Assembly (NCBI RefSeq): GCF_002113125.1
Contig: NZ_NEJP01000021.1
Span: forward strand, 1-64,000
Origin: Pseudomonas sp. B20(2017)
GTDB lineage: Bacteria; Pseudomonadota; Gammaproteobacteria; Pseudomonadales; Pseudomonadaceae
Direction: 5' to 3'
Length of the DNA stretch: 64,000 bases
Each line of letters opens with the position of its first letter. Position 1 is the first letter of the stretch. This document shows positions 8,784-18,030 of this stretch, one piece after another. A program made the translations under genes and the position numbers. The notes under the pieces are model-generated. The model was given only the letters and a program-made list of their open reading frames with translations. It was not told where the DNA came from and made no database searches.

Positions 8784-9425
8784 ATGACCACGACCATCGC
8801 CGGTATCCGGATCCCCGACAGCGCCCTCGCCCGGGCCACCACCGAGTACATCCGCGATATCGAATCCGACCTGCTTTACCACCACTCGCGCCGGGTATTT
8901 CTGTTCGGTGCCTTGAGCGGTGAGCGCCAGCAACTGGCCTACGATCCGGAGCTGCTGTACGTCGGCGCGATGTTCCACGACCTGGGTCTGGTCGAAGGTC
9001 ACCGCAGCGACGACGAGCGCTTCGAAGTCGATGGCGCCAACGCAGCGGCGGCGTTTCTCAAGCCGTACGGGTTGAGCGATGACGACATCGAGCAGGTCTG
9101 GCTGTCGATCGCCCTGCACACCACGCCGGGTGTACCGAAGCATCTGCGTCCGACCGTGGCGCTGGTGACCGCAGGCGTCGAGATGGACGTGCTGGGCATG
9201 GACTACGCGGCGTTCACCACGGTGCAGCGCGAAGCCGTGGTGCATGCGCATCCGCGGGGCGAGGGTTTCAAGGAGTGCATCATCTGCGCGTTCGCCGATG
9301 GCTTGCGTCATCGTCCGCAGACGACGTTCGGCAATGTGAAGACCGATGTGCTGAAGGATCAGGTGCCGGGGTTCAAGCCGATGAACTTCGTCGAGGTCAT
9401 CCGCAATTCTCCCTGGTCGGCCTAA
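8784..9425 (+). CDS. HD-domain hydrolase (cyanamide hydratase-like)
   Basis: A 213-residue HD-superfamily protein. H34 (YHHSRRVF), H65-D66 (AMFHDLGL), H112 (ALHTTPG) and D135 (GVEMDVLG) are candidate metal ligands. The YHHSRRVFLFG opening resembles cyanamide hydratase and its bacterial relatives, but the substrate cannot be told from sequence. It is cytoplasmic with no signal peptide. Start ATG 8784 follows GAGGAAGCTCAAC. It is probably controlled by the divergent GlxA-type regulator. Confidence 0.85.
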   Translation: MTTTIAGIRIPDSALARATTEYIRDIESDLLYHHSRRVFLFGALSGERQQLAYDPELLYVGAMFHDLGLVEGHRSDDERFEVDGANAAAAFLKPYGLSDDDIEQVWLSIALHTTPGVPKHLRPTVALVTAGVEMDVLGMDYAAFTTVQREAVVHAHPRGEGFKECIICAFADGLRHRPQTTFGNVKTDVLKDQVPGFKPMNFVEVIRNSPWSA

Positions 9426-9431
9426 AACCAA

Positions 9432-9523
9432 CTGTGGGAGCGAGCTTGCTCGCGAAGGGGGCGTATCTGCCAACATTGATGTTGAATGACACACCGCTTT
9501 CGCGAGCAAGCTCGCTCCCACAG
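9432..9523. repeat. REP doublet, family A copy 3
   Basis: TGTGGGAGCGAGCTTGCTCGCGAAGG and CTTTCGCGAGCAAGCTCGCTCCCACAG in inverted orientation, 43 bp apart, in the convergent gap between the HD gene and spuH. A further inverted repeat (GGGGTTGATCAC / GTGATCACCCC, 9532-9560) without a T run follows and may help end spuH mRNA. Confidence 0.9.
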
Positions 9524-9567
9524 TTTGGATTGGGGTTGATCACAGAGTTGTGATCACCCCCACTGGC

Positions 9568-10458
9568 TCAAGCCGCTTCCGGCGTCGGCGCCCGGCGCAC
9601 GTCCGGTTGCTTCCACGAATCCGCAGCGCCTTCTTCGATGGCCTGCTGAATCGCTTTCTTGCGGGCCTCTTCGGCACGGCGGCTGAAGAACCAGACCATG
9701 AAAGTCACCAGCGACACCGCCAGCAGAATCAGACTGGCCACGGCGTTGATCTCAGGCTTCACGCCCAGACGCACCGCCGAAAACACTTCCATCGGCAGGG
9801 TCGTCGAACCCGGACCGGACACGAAGCTCGCCAGCACCAGGTCATCCAGCGACAGCGCGAACGACATCATGCCGCCCGCCGCCAGCGACGGCGCGATCAT
9901 CGGGATGGTGATCAGGAAGAACACTTTCCACGGACGCGCACCGAGGTCCATCGCCGCTTCTTCGATCGACAGATCCAGCTCGCGCAGACGCGCCGACACC
10001 ACCACCGCCACATACGCCGCACAGAACGTGGTGTGCGCGATCCAGATGGTGACGATGCCGCGCTCCTGTGGCCAGCCGATCATCTGCGCCATCGCCACGA
10101 ACAGCAGCAACAGCGACAGACCGGTAATCACCTCAGGCATGACCAACGGCGCGGTGACCAGGCCGCCGAACAGCGTACGGCCCTTGAAGCGGGTGATGCG
10201 GGTCAGCACAAAGGCTGCCAGCGTACCCAGCGCTACGGCGGCAACCGCGGTGTAGCAGGCGATTTCCAGCGAGCGCACCACCGAACCCATCAGTTGCGAG
10301 TTATCGAGCAGGCCGACGTACCACTTCACCGACCAGCCGCCCCACACCGTCACCAGTTTCGAGGCGTTGAACGAGTAGATCACCAGGATCAGCATCGGCA
10401 GGTAGATAAACAACAAGCCGAGCACCAGCATCAGGCTGGAGAAACGGAAGCGCTTCAT
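9568..10458 (-). CDS. spuH: polyamine ABC transporter permease (PotI/SpuH)
   Basis: A 296-residue inner-membrane permease with about six membrane helices. The EAA loop EEAAMDLGARPWKVFFLITIP near residues 165-185 contacts the ATPase. It pairs with SpuG to form the channel of the putrescine/spermidine importer. It is the last gene of the spuBCDEFGH run, and its ATG overlaps the spuG stop as ATGA (10455-10458). The C-terminal tail beyond the last helix is charged (RRAEEARKKAIQQAIEEG) and alanine/proline-rich. Confidence 0.93.
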   Translation of the reverse strand: MKRFRFSSLMLVLGLLFIYLPMLILVIYSFNASKLVTVWGGWSVKWYVGLLDNSQLMGSVVRSLEIACYTAVAAVALGTLAAFVLTRITRFKGRTLFGGLVTAPLVMPEVITGLSLLLLFVAMAQMIGWPQERGIVTIWIAHTTFCAAYVAVVVSARLRELDLSIEEAAMDLGARPWKVFFLITIPMIAPSLAAGGMMSFALSLDDLVLASFVSGPGSTTLPMEVFSAVRLGVKPEINAVASLILLAVSLVTFMVWFFSRRAEEARKKAIQQAIEEGAADSWKQPDVRRAPTPEAA

Positions 10459-11375
10459 TCTTTACCCTCCATTTCCTTGGCCTGACTGCGGTTGAACAGG
10501 ATGATCGGCACGATCAGAATCGCCAGCATCACCACCGCCAGGGCGGACGCCACCGGCCAGTCACGGTTGTTGAAGAACTCTTGCCAGAGCACTTTACCGA
10601 TCATCAGGGTTTCCGGACCACCGAGCAGTTCCGGGATCACGAACTCGCCCACCACCGGGATGAACACCAGCATGCAGCCGGCGATGATCCCGTTCTTGGA
10701 CAGCGGCACGGTGATTTTCCAGAAGCTGTTGAAGGTGCTCGAACCGAGGTCGGAAGCGGCCTCCAGCAGGCTGGTGTCGTGCTTCACCAGGTTGGCGTAC
10801 AGCGGCAGGATCATGAACGGCAGGTACGAGTAGACGACGCCGATGTACACCGCGAGGTTGGTGTTGAGGATCTGCAGCGGCTCATCGATCAAGCCCATGC
10901 TCATCAGGAAACCGTTGAGCAGGCCGTTGTTGCTGAGGATGCCCATCCACGCATACACGCGGATCAGGATCGCGGTCCAGGTCGGCATCATGATCAGCAA
11001 AACCAGCACCGTCTGCACTTCCTTGCGGGCGCTGGCGATGGCGTAGGCCATCGGGTAACCGATCAACAGGCACAGCAGCGTGCTGAAAAACGCCATCTTC
11101 AGCGAGCCGAGGTAGGCGGCGATGTACAACTCGTCGTCGCCGAGCATCGCGTAGTTGCCCAGGTTCAGCAGCAGTTGCAGCTTCTGCTCGGCGTAGCTAT
11201 AGATCTCGGTGTATGGCGGGATGGCCACGTCCGCTTCGGCGAAGCTGATCTTCAGGACGATGAAGAACGGCAGCATGAAGAACAGGAACAGCCAGATGAA
11301 CGGAACCCCGATGACCAACTGACGGCCACCGGGAATTATTCGATTGAGCCGGCGTTTGAATTTGCGCATGTTCAT
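10455..11375 (-). CDS. spuG: polyamine ABC transporter permease (PotH/SpuG)
   Basis: A 306-residue inner-membrane permease with six helices, the first at about residues 20-40 (VIGVPFIWLFLFFMLPFFIV). It has the EAA motif LEAASDLGSSTFNSFWKITVP. It is the partner of SpuH. Start ATG 11375 (MNMRKFKRR) overlaps the spuF stop as ATGA, implying translational coupling; ATG 11369 is an alternative two codons later. Confidence 0.93.
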   Translation of the reverse strand: MNMRKFKRRLNRIIPGGRQLVIGVPFIWLFLFFMLPFFIVLKISFAEADVAIPPYTEIYSYAEQKLQLLLNLGNYAMLGDDELYIAAYLGSLKMAFFSTLLCLLIGYPMAYAIASARKEVQTVLVLLIMMPTWTAILIRVYAWMGILSNNGLLNGFLMSMGLIDEPLQILNTNLAVYIGVVYSYLPFMILPLYANLVKHDTSLLEAASDLGSSTFNSFWKITVPLSKNGIIAGCMLVFIPVVGEFVIPELLGGPETLMIGKVLWQEFFNNRDWPVASALAVVMLAILIVPIILFNRSQAKEMEGKE

Positions 11376-12514
11376 GAGCGAAGTACCACGCCGCTGTCGT
11401 CTTCCCACCACACGTAGACCTGATCGCCCCAGGTCGGACGTGCGCCACGGCGCTCGGCGTTGGCCACGAACGACTGCACCAGCTTGCCGCTCGGCAATTC
11501 GACGTAGAACACCGAGTGACCGCCGAGGTAGGCGATGTCATGCACTTTGCCGCTCGACCAGTTGTACTCGCAGGTCGGCTGGTCGGCGGTGACCAGCAGT
11601 TTTTCCGGACGGATCGCGTAGGTCACGGACTTGTCCTGCACCGAGGTGCTGATGCCGTGGCCGACGTAGATCTGCCGGTCGAGGTCCTTGCAGGTGATGG
11701 TCGCGTGGCCTTCGGCGTCGTCGATCACTTCGCCTTCGAAGATGTTCACGTTACCGATGAATTCGCAGACCAGGCGGCTGGTCGGGGTTTCGTAAATGTC
11801 GATCGGGCTGCCGATCTGGGCGATCCAGCCCAGGTGCATGATCGCGATGCGCTCGGCCATGGTCATGGCCTCTTCCTGATCGTGGGTCACCATCACGCAG
11901 GTCACGCCAACGCGCTCGATGATTTCCACCAGTTCCAACTGCATCTGCGAACGCAGTTTCTTGTCCAGTGCGCCCATCGGCTCGTCGAGCAGCAGCAGTT
12001 TCGGCCGCTTGGCCAGCGAACGCGCCAGTGCCACACGCTGACGCTGGCCGCCGGACAACTGGTGCGGCTTGCGCTTGGCGTACTGGCTCATCTGCACCAG
12101 CTTGAGCATCTCGGCCACGCGGGCGTCGATCTCGGCTGCCGGGATCTTGTCCTGCTTGAGGCCGAACGCGATGTTCTGCGCCACGGTCATGTGCGGGAAC
12201 AGGGCGTAGGACTGGAACATCATGTTGATCGGTCGCTCGTACGGCGGCATGTCGGTGATATCGACGCCGTCGAGGAAAATGCGCCCCTCCGTGGGCCGTT
12301 CGAACCCTGCCAGCATCCGCAGCAGAGTGGATTTGCCCGATCCCGAACCGCCGAGCAGGGCGAAGATCTCGCCCTTCTTGATTTCCAGGGACACATCGTC
12401 CACGGCAACCGTCTCGTCGAACTTCTTCGTGACCCGGTCGATTTTGACCAGCACCTGCTTCGGTGTCTGGTCGCCCTCGAGGGCTTTCTTATAGGCGCCG
12501 GAGGCAACTGCCAT
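11372..12514 (-). CDS. spuF: polyamine ABC transporter ATP-binding protein (PotG/SpuF)
   Basis: A 380-residue ATPase that energises polyamine import. Walker A GGSGSGKST is at 55-63, the Q-loop is MMFQSYALFPH, the signature LSGGQ is at 153-157 and Walker B LLLLDEP is at 173-179. The C-terminal third is a TOBE-type regulatory domain, as in PotA/PotG. It overlaps spuG by four bases. A 73-bp gap separates it from spuE. Confidence 0.94.
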   Translation of the reverse strand: MAVASGAYKKALEGDQTPKQVLVKIDRVTKKFDETVAVDDVSLEIKKGEIFALLGGSGSGKSTLLRMLAGFERPTEGRIFLDGVDITDMPPYERPINMMFQSYALFPHMTVAQNIAFGLKQDKIPAAEIDARVAEMLKLVQMSQYAKRKPHQLSGGQRQRVALARSLAKRPKLLLLDEPMGALDKKLRSQMQLELVEIIERVGVTCVMVTHDQEEAMTMAERIAIMHLGWIAQIGSPIDIYETPTSRLVCEFIGNVNIFEGEVIDDAEGHATITCKDLDRQIYVGHGISTSVQDKSVTYAIRPEKLLVTADQPTCEYNWSSGKVHDIAYLGGHSVFYVELPSGKLVQSFVANAERRGARPTWGDQVYVWWEDDSGVVLRS

Positions 12515-12587
12515 TTACGAAACTCCCAGAAAAAAAGAGTGCAGTTCGCCCACGCAAGACGAACCCAGGATAGTTTGTACGTTGACG

Positions 12588-13685
12588 CTATTTACCCGAC
12601 TTGACCTTGGTCCAGCTGCGGGTCATCAAACGCTGAATATTCGGCGGCAACTCGATCGACACGTATGTCTTGTCGAGCACAGCCTGCGGTGGATAAACCG
12701 ACTCGTCGGTGCGGATGGACTGCTCCATCAGCTTGTCCGAACCCGGATTGGGGTTGGCGTAACCGACGTAATCACTGACCTGGGCGATCACCTCAGGTTT
12801 CAGCAAATAGTTGATGAAGGCGTGGGCCTCTTTGACGTTGGCCGAATCCTTCGGAATCGCCAGCATGTCGAACCACAGTGCGCCGCCCTCTTTCGGGATC
12901 GAGTAGGCGATGTTCACGCCTTTCTTGGCTTCTTCGGCACGGTTCTTCGCCTGGAAGATGTCGCCGGAGAAACCGATGGCCACACAGATATCGCCGTTGG
13001 CCAGGTCGCCGATGTATTTGGACGAGTGGAAGTAGGTCACGTACGGACGCACCGCCAACAACTTGGCTGTAGCCTTTTCGTAGTCCTTGGTGTTGGTGCT
13101 GTTGGCGTTCAGGCCCATGTAATTGAGCACGGTCGGCATCATTTCATCGGCCGAATCGAGGAACGCCACGCCGCAGCTGTGCAGCTTCTTGATGTTCTCC
13201 GGCTCGAACAGCACGCTCCATGAGTCGATCTTGTCGACGCCAAGCACTTCCTTGACCTTGTCGACGTTGTAGCCGATGCCGTTGGTGCCCCACAGGTACG
13301 GTACGGCGTACAGGTTGCCCGGATCGTTCTGCTCCAGGCGCTTGAGCAGCACCGGATCAAGGTTGGAATAGTTCGGCAGCTGCGCCTTGTCGAGCTTCTG
13401 GAACGCGCCCGCCTTGATCTGCTTGCCGAGGAAGTGGTTCGACGGCACGACCACGTCGTAACCGGTACGCCCGGCGAGCAGTTTGCCTTCCAGGGTTTCG
13501 TTGGAGTCGAACACGTCATAGACCGGTTTGATCCCGGTTTCTTTCTGGAAATCGGCCAGGGTGGTCTCGCCGATGTAATCCGACCAGTTATAAATATGCA
13601 CAGTACCGGCGGCTTGGGCACCGACAGCGAACGTCAGGCCGGCAGCGGCCAGCAGGGCATTGCGCAAAGAAGAAAAAATAGGCAA
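12588..13685 (-). CDS. spuE: polyamine-binding periplasmic protein, SpuE-like (spermidine-type)
   Basis: A 365-residue binding protein of the PotF/PotD family. The signal peptide ends AQA near residue 25, followed by the family start VHIYNWSDYIGE. W271 (GGALWFDMLAIPKD) is the residue that, from published P. aeruginosa structures, marks the spermidine receptor SpuE; the SpuD-position paralogue has phenylalanine there. The start is TTG 13685: there is no ATG near the signal peptide, and GAGG lies eight bases upstream. The length equals P. aeruginosa SpuE. A weak TTG start may tune its level relative to SpuD. Confidence 0.88.
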   Translation of the reverse strand: MPIFSSLRNALLAAAGLTFAVGAQAAGTVHIYNWSDYIGETTLADFQKETGIKPVYDVFDSNETLEGKLLAGRTGYDVVVPSNHFLGKQIKAGAFQKLDKAQLPNYSNLDPVLLKRLEQNDPGNLYAVPYLWGTNGIGYNVDKVKEVLGVDKIDSWSVLFEPENIKKLHSCGVAFLDSADEMMPTVLNYMGLNANSTNTKDYEKATAKLLAVRPYVTYFHSSKYIGDLANGDICVAIGFSGDIFQAKNRAEEAKKGVNIAYSIPKEGGALWFDMLAIPKDSANVKEAHAFINYLLKPEVIAQVSDYVGYANPNPGSDKLMEQSIRTDESVYPPQAVLDKTYVSIELPPNIQRLMTRSWTKVKSGK

Positions 13686-13872
13686 GTGGAGGTCCTCTAA
13701 TTTAGTTGGGCCCAAGTTGCCCCGTGCTGCATGACAGTCACGGTTGCCCGGCAACAAAACCGGCGCGCAACTTACCTTCGAAAAACCGTTCCAGCAAAAC
13801 TTTCTGTCATTTAATTGCACCGCTGACCGCCCGGGTGAAGGCGACGGCCAGCGGCGACTGCTTCAAACCGGC

Positions 13873-14985
13873 TTATTTACCGGATTTGATCTTGGTCCAG
13901 CTGCGAGTGATCAGGCGCAGGGTGGCCGCGTCCAAATCGCTGATCGCATAGAGCTGCTTCTTCACTTCAGCCGAAGGGTAGATGCTCGGATCGCTGGTGA
14001 TTTCCTTGTCCACCAGCGCCGTGGCCGCCTTGTTGCCGTTCGGGAAACGCACGGCGTTGGTGATTTCGGCCATCACTTTCGGCTCGAGCAGGTAGTTCAT
14101 GAACTTGTAGGCGGCTTCGACGTTTTCGGCATCCTTGGGAATGGCGACCATGTCGTAGAAAGTACCGGCACCTTCTTTCGGAATGGTGTAGGCCAGTTTG
14201 ACCTTGTCACCGGCTTCCTTGGCGCGGGTCTTGGATTGTTCCAGGTCACCCGAGTAACCGACCGCCACGCAGATGTTGCCGTTGGCCAGGTCCGAGATGT
14301 ACTTCGAGGAGTGGAAGTAAGCCACCGAAGGACGAATCTTGAGGAACAGGTCTTCGGCGGCTTTCAGGTCAGCCTTGTCCTTGCTATCGGTCGGTTTGCC
14401 CAGATAGTGCAGAGCCGCCGGAATCATTTCGGTCGGCGCGTCGAGGAAGCTCACGCCGCAGCTTTTCAGCTTCTCGATGTTTTCAGGCTTGAACACCACG
14501 TCCCAGGAATCGATCTTGTCGATGCCCAGCGCAGCCTTGACCTTGGCCGGGTTGTAGCCGATGCCGATCGAACCCCACATGTACGGGAACGCGTGTTTGT
14601 TGCCCGGGTCGCTGGCGTCGCCAACGGCCTTGAGCAGGTCTTCGTCGAGGTTCTTCCAGTTTGTCAGTTTGGACTTGTCCAGTTCCTGATAAACGCCGGC
14701 CTTGATCTGCTTGGCCAGGAAGTTGTTGGAAGGCACCACGATGTCGTAACCGGATTTGCCGGCCAGCAGCTTCGCTTCCAGGGTTTCGTTGCTGTCGAAA
14801 ACGTCATAGACGACCTTGATGCCCGTCTCTTTTTCGAAATTGGCAACCGTGTCCGGCGCGATGTAGTCGGACCAGTTGTAAACGTGCAATACCTTGTCGT
14901 CCGCCTGAACCGCACCCGCCATCACGCCCATCAGGGACATGGCGAGCAGAGTCTTGCCAGCGAGCTTTTTGCCTAATGCCTTCAT
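13873..14985 (-). CDS. spuD: polyamine-binding periplasmic protein, SpuD-like (putrescine-type)
   Basis: A 370-residue paralogue of the neighbouring binding protein. The signal peptide ends VQA near residue 28, followed by VLHVYNWSDYIAPD. F276 (GAGTFYDMVAIPKD) sits where SpuE has tryptophan, which matches the putrescine receptor SpuD. The two genes share most motifs (YDVFDSNETLE, AYFHSSKYISDLANG), so they are an old tandem duplication. Start ATG 14985. The 172-bp gap from spuC and the 187-bp gap to spuE are longer than elsewhere in the operon and could hold processing sites. Confidence 0.9.
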   Translation of the reverse strand: MKALGKKLAGKTLLAMSLMGVMAGAVQADDKVLHVYNWSDYIAPDTVANFEKETGIKVVYDVFDSNETLEAKLLAGKSGYDIVVPSNNFLAKQIKAGVYQELDKSKLTNWKNLDEDLLKAVGDASDPGNKHAFPYMWGSIGIGYNPAKVKAALGIDKIDSWDVVFKPENIEKLKSCGVSFLDAPTEMIPAALHYLGKPTDSKDKADLKAAEDLFLKIRPSVAYFHSSKYISDLANGNICVAVGYSGDLEQSKTRAKEAGDKVKLAYTIPKEGAGTFYDMVAIPKDAENVEAAYKFMNYLLEPKVMAEITNAVRFPNGNKAATALVDKEITSDPSIYPSAEVKKQLYAISDLDAATLRLITRSWTKIKSGK

Positions 14986-15080
14986 GCGTTAATGCTCCAA
15001 ATTTTTCTTTTTTGAACCACTTTGTTCAGCGGCCGAACCCGGACAACTGGAACCGCGGCTAGTCTGGCAAGATCCGAGGC

Positions 15081-15099
15081 GGTCTTTCAAGAAAAGACC
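15081..15099. other. small hairpin in the spuC-spuD gap
   Basis: GGTCTTT and AAAGACC close a five-base loop within the 172-bp intergenic space. It lacks a T run, so it is not a terminator. It could stabilise or separate the mRNA of the binding-protein genes from that of the catabolic genes; this is inference. Confidence 0.35.
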
Positions 15100-15157
15100 A
15101 GCCTTTCTGACAGCTCCGAGCGACAGCGCAACAGCTCCATCGCTCAGAGCCTAGCAC

Positions 15158-16522
15158 TTAGCCCTGCAACGCACTCAGGGTCAGGTCCAGGCACTTGCGT
15201 GCCTTTGTCACCAGCTCATCGATCTCCGCCTTGCTGATCACCAACGGCGGCGCGATGATCATGGTGTCGCCCACGGCACGCATGATCAGCCCGTTGTCGA
15301 AGCAGAACTGGCGGCAGATCATGCCCACACCCTTGCCTTCGTAACGCTTGCGAGTGGCCTTGTCCTGCACCAGCTCGATGGCCCCCAGCAGACCGACTCC
15401 GCGCACTTCACCCACCAACGGGTGATCGTTCAGTTCGCGCAGACGTTTCTGCAAATACGGTGCCGTTTCTTCATGGGCGCGTTCGATGATTTTCTCTTCG
15501 CGCAGAATCCGGATGTTTTCCAGACCCACCGCCGCCGCCACCGGGTGACCGGAGTAGGTGAAGCCGTGGTTGAAATCGCCGCCCTCGTTGAGCACCGCCA
15601 CCACTTCGTCACGCACGATCAGGCCACCCATCGGGATGTAGCCGGACGTCAGGCCTTTGGCGATGGTCATCATGTGTGGCTTGAGGTCGTAGAAATCGCT
15701 GCCGAACCATTCGCCGGTACGGCCGAAACCGCAGATCACTTCATCGGCCACGAACAGGATGTCGTACTTGGCGAGGATTTCCTTGATGCGCGGCCAGTAG
15801 GTGTCTGGCGGAATGATCACGCCGCCAGCGCCCTGGATCGGCTCGGCAATGAAGGCACCGACGTTGTCCACGCCGACTTCCAGAATCTTCTCTTCCAGCT
15901 GATTGGCCGCCCAGATCCCGAATTCTTCCGGGGTCATGTCGCCGCCTTCGGCGAACCAGTACGGCTGGGCGATGTGGACGATGCCCGGGATCGGCAGGTC
16001 GCCCTGTTCGTGCATGTAGGTCATGCCGCCCAGGCTTGCGCCGGCCACGGTGGAACCGTGATAACCGTTCTTGCGGCTGATGATGACTTTCTTGTTCGGC
16101 TGGCCCTTGATCGCCCAGTAGTGGCGAACCATGCGCAGCATGGTGTCGTTGCCTTCGGAGCCGGAGCCGGTGAAGAACACGTGGTTCATGCCTTCCGGCG
16201 CCACGTCGGCGATGGCCTTGGCCAGTTCCAGTGCAGGCGGGTGAGCGGTCTGGAAGAACAGGTTGTAGTAAGGCAGTTCGCGCATTTGTTTGGCGGCCGC
16301 ATCGGCCAGCTCGTCGCGCCCATAACCGATCGCCACACACCACAGACCCGCCATGCCATCGAGGATCTTGTTGCCCTCGCTGTCCCACAGGTACACGCCC
16401 TTGGCGTTGGTGATGATCCGTGGACCCTTTTCTTTCAGCTGCTTGAAGTCGCTGAACGGGGCCAGGTGGTGATCGCTGCTGAGGGCTTGCCACTCACGGG
16501 TTTGCGGGTTGTTGCTGGTCAT
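15158..16522 (-). CDS. spuC: putrescine/polyamine:pyruvate aminotransferase
   Basis: A 454-residue class-III PLP aminotransferase. Motifs are FFTGSGSEGNDTMLRMVRHYW (phosphate binding), FVADEVICGFGRTG with D260, and the Schiff-base lysine K289 in MMTIAKGLTSGYIPMGG. SpuC transfers the amino group of putrescine (or related amines) to pyruvate, giving 4-aminobutyraldehyde. Start ATG 16522 follows AAGGAGAATTGGC. It lies 56 bp after spuB in the same direction. Confidence 0.92.
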   Translation of the reverse strand: MTSNNPQTREWQALSSDHHLAPFSDFKQLKEKGPRIITNAKGVYLWDSEGNKILDGMAGLWCVAIGYGRDELADAAAKQMRELPYYNLFFQTAHPPALELAKAIADVAPEGMNHVFFTGSGSEGNDTMLRMVRHYWAIKGQPNKKVIISRKNGYHGSTVAGASLGGMTYMHEQGDLPIPGIVHIAQPYWFAEGGDMTPEEFGIWAANQLEEKILEVGVDNVGAFIAEPIQGAGGVIIPPDTYWPRIKEILAKYDILFVADEVICGFGRTGEWFGSDFYDLKPHMMTIAKGLTSGYIPMGGLIVRDEVVAVLNEGGDFNHGFTYSGHPVAAAVGLENIRILREEKIIERAHEETAPYLQKRLRELNDHPLVGEVRGVGLLGAIELVQDKATRKRYEGKGVGMICRQFCFDNGLIMRAVGDTMIIAPPLVISKAEIDELVTKARKCLDLTLSALQG

Positions 16523-16578
16523 GCCAATTCTCCTTGTTATCGGTGAAGGCGCGGCGGCTGGCCACCGCGCCCGGCGTA

Positions 16579-17937
16579 TCAGACGGCGAAGAGCAGGTAC
16601 TCACGCTCCCAGGAACTGATCACGCGCTTGAAGTTTTCATGCTCGGCCCGCTTGACCGCGACGTAGCCGGTGATGAAGGTCTTGCCCAGGTATTTCTCGA
16701 TGGTTGCGCTGTTTTCCATACGCTCCAGCGCGTCCTCGATGGTCAGCGGCAGGCGCAGGTTGCGGCGCTCGTAACCACGGCCCACGACCGGCGCGCTCGG
16801 ATTGATGCCTTCGACCATACCGATGTAGCCGCAGAGCAGGCTCGCGGCAATCGCCAGGTACGGGTTGGCGTCGGCGCCCGGCAGGCGGTTTTCCACGCGA
16901 CGGTTCTGCGGGCCGGCATCCGGTACGCGCAGGCCCACGGTGCGGTTTTCTTCGCCCCATTCCACGTTCACCGGCGCCGATGTGTCCGGCAGGAAGCGGC
17001 GGAACGAGTTGACGTTCGGGGCGAACAGCGGCAACAGCTCAGGAATCAGTTTCTGCAGGCCACCGATGTGGTGCAGGAACAACTGGCTCATGGTCCCGTC
17101 TTCGTTGGAGAACACGTTCTTGCCAGTCTCGATATCGACGATGCTCTGGTGCAGGTGCATCGCACTGCCCGGCTCGCCGGTCATCGGCTTGGCCATGAAG
17201 GTGGCGGCCACGTCGTGCTTGAGCGCGGCTTCGCGCATGGTGCGTTTGAACACCAGAATCTGGTCGGCCAGCGACAGCGCGTCACCGTGACGGAAGTTGA
17301 TTTCCATCTGCGCGGTTCCGTCCTCGTGGATCAGCGTATCGAGGTCCAGCTCCTGCAGTTCGCACCAGTCGTAGACGTCTTCGAACAGCGGGTCGAATTC
17401 GTTCGCCGCCTCGATCGAGAACGACTGACGCCCGATTTCCGGGCGCCCGGAGCGGCCGATTGGCGGCTGCAACGGATAGTCAGGGTCGTCACTGCGCTTG
17501 GTCAGATAGAACTCCATTTCCGGCGCCACGATCGGCTGCCAGCCCTTGTCGGCATAGAGTTTCAGGACTTTCTTGAGGACGTTGCGCGGCGACAGCTCGA
17601 TCGGGTTGCCTTGCTTGTCATAGGTGTCGTGGATCACCTGGGCGGTCGGCTCGATGGCCCACGGCACCAGGTACACGGCGTTCTGGTCGGGACGGCAGAT
17701 CATGTCGATGTCGGCCGGGTCAAGCAGTTCGTAATAGATGTCGTCTTCGACGTAGTCGCCGGTCACGGTCTGCAACAGAACGCTCTCTGGCAGGCGCATG
17801 CCCTTTTCGGCGATGAACTTGTTGGTCGGCGAGATCTTGCCGCGGGTGATCCCGGTCAAGTCGCCGATCATGCATTCGACTTCTGTGATCTTGTGGTCTT
17901 TCAACCAATCGGTGAGCTGGTCGAGGTTGTTACTCAT
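16579..17937 (-). CDS. spuB: gamma-glutamylpolyamine synthetase (glutamine synthetase family)
   Basis: A 452-residue glutamine-synthetase-fold ligase. Family marks are APEMEFYL, the metal site region AQMEINFRHGD, MHLHQSI and the C-terminal NRLPGADANPYLAIAASL. SpuB-type enzymes join glutamate to a polyamine at the expense of ATP, the first step of the gamma-glutamylation route. Start ATG 17937 (MSNNLDQL) is preferred over an upstream ATG at 17988 with an unrelated N-terminus. Upstream lies the spuA remnant. Confidence 0.92.
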   Translation of the reverse strand: MSNNLDQLTDWLKDHKITEVECMIGDLTGITRGKISPTNKFIAEKGMRLPESVLLQTVTGDYVEDDIYYELLDPADIDMICRPDQNAVYLVPWAIEPTAQVIHDTYDKQGNPIELSPRNVLKKVLKLYADKGWQPIVAPEMEFYLTKRSDDPDYPLQPPIGRSGRPEIGRQSFSIEAANEFDPLFEDVYDWCELQELDLDTLIHEDGTAQMEINFRHGDALSLADQILVFKRTMREAALKHDVAATFMAKPMTGEPGSAMHLHQSIVDIETGKNVFSNEDGTMSQLFLHHIGGLQKLIPELLPLFAPNVNSFRRFLPDTSAPVNVEWGEENRTVGLRVPDAGPQNRRVENRLPGADANPYLAIAASLLCGYIGMVEGINPSAPVVGRGYERRNLRLPLTIEDALERMENSATIEKYLGKTFITGYVAVKRAEHENFKRVISSWEREYLLFAV

Positions 17938-18030
17938 AAATGCCTCTGGGCTGAGTCTCCTGACGCATGTCAGGCAAGTTTGACGCACGGGGCGTCGCGT
18001 TAAGGGGGCTTGTTTGCGCGCAGTGCCGGC

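Noticed and set aside
12515..12587. Promoter or terminator between spuE and spuF
   Set aside because: No hairpin or convincing promoter hexamers were seen in this 73-bp gap. It is treated as plain operon spacing.
16534..18003. A 489-codon plus-strand open frame over spuB
   Set aside because: It is antisense to a complete glutamine-synthetase-family gene. It is another high-GC shadow.
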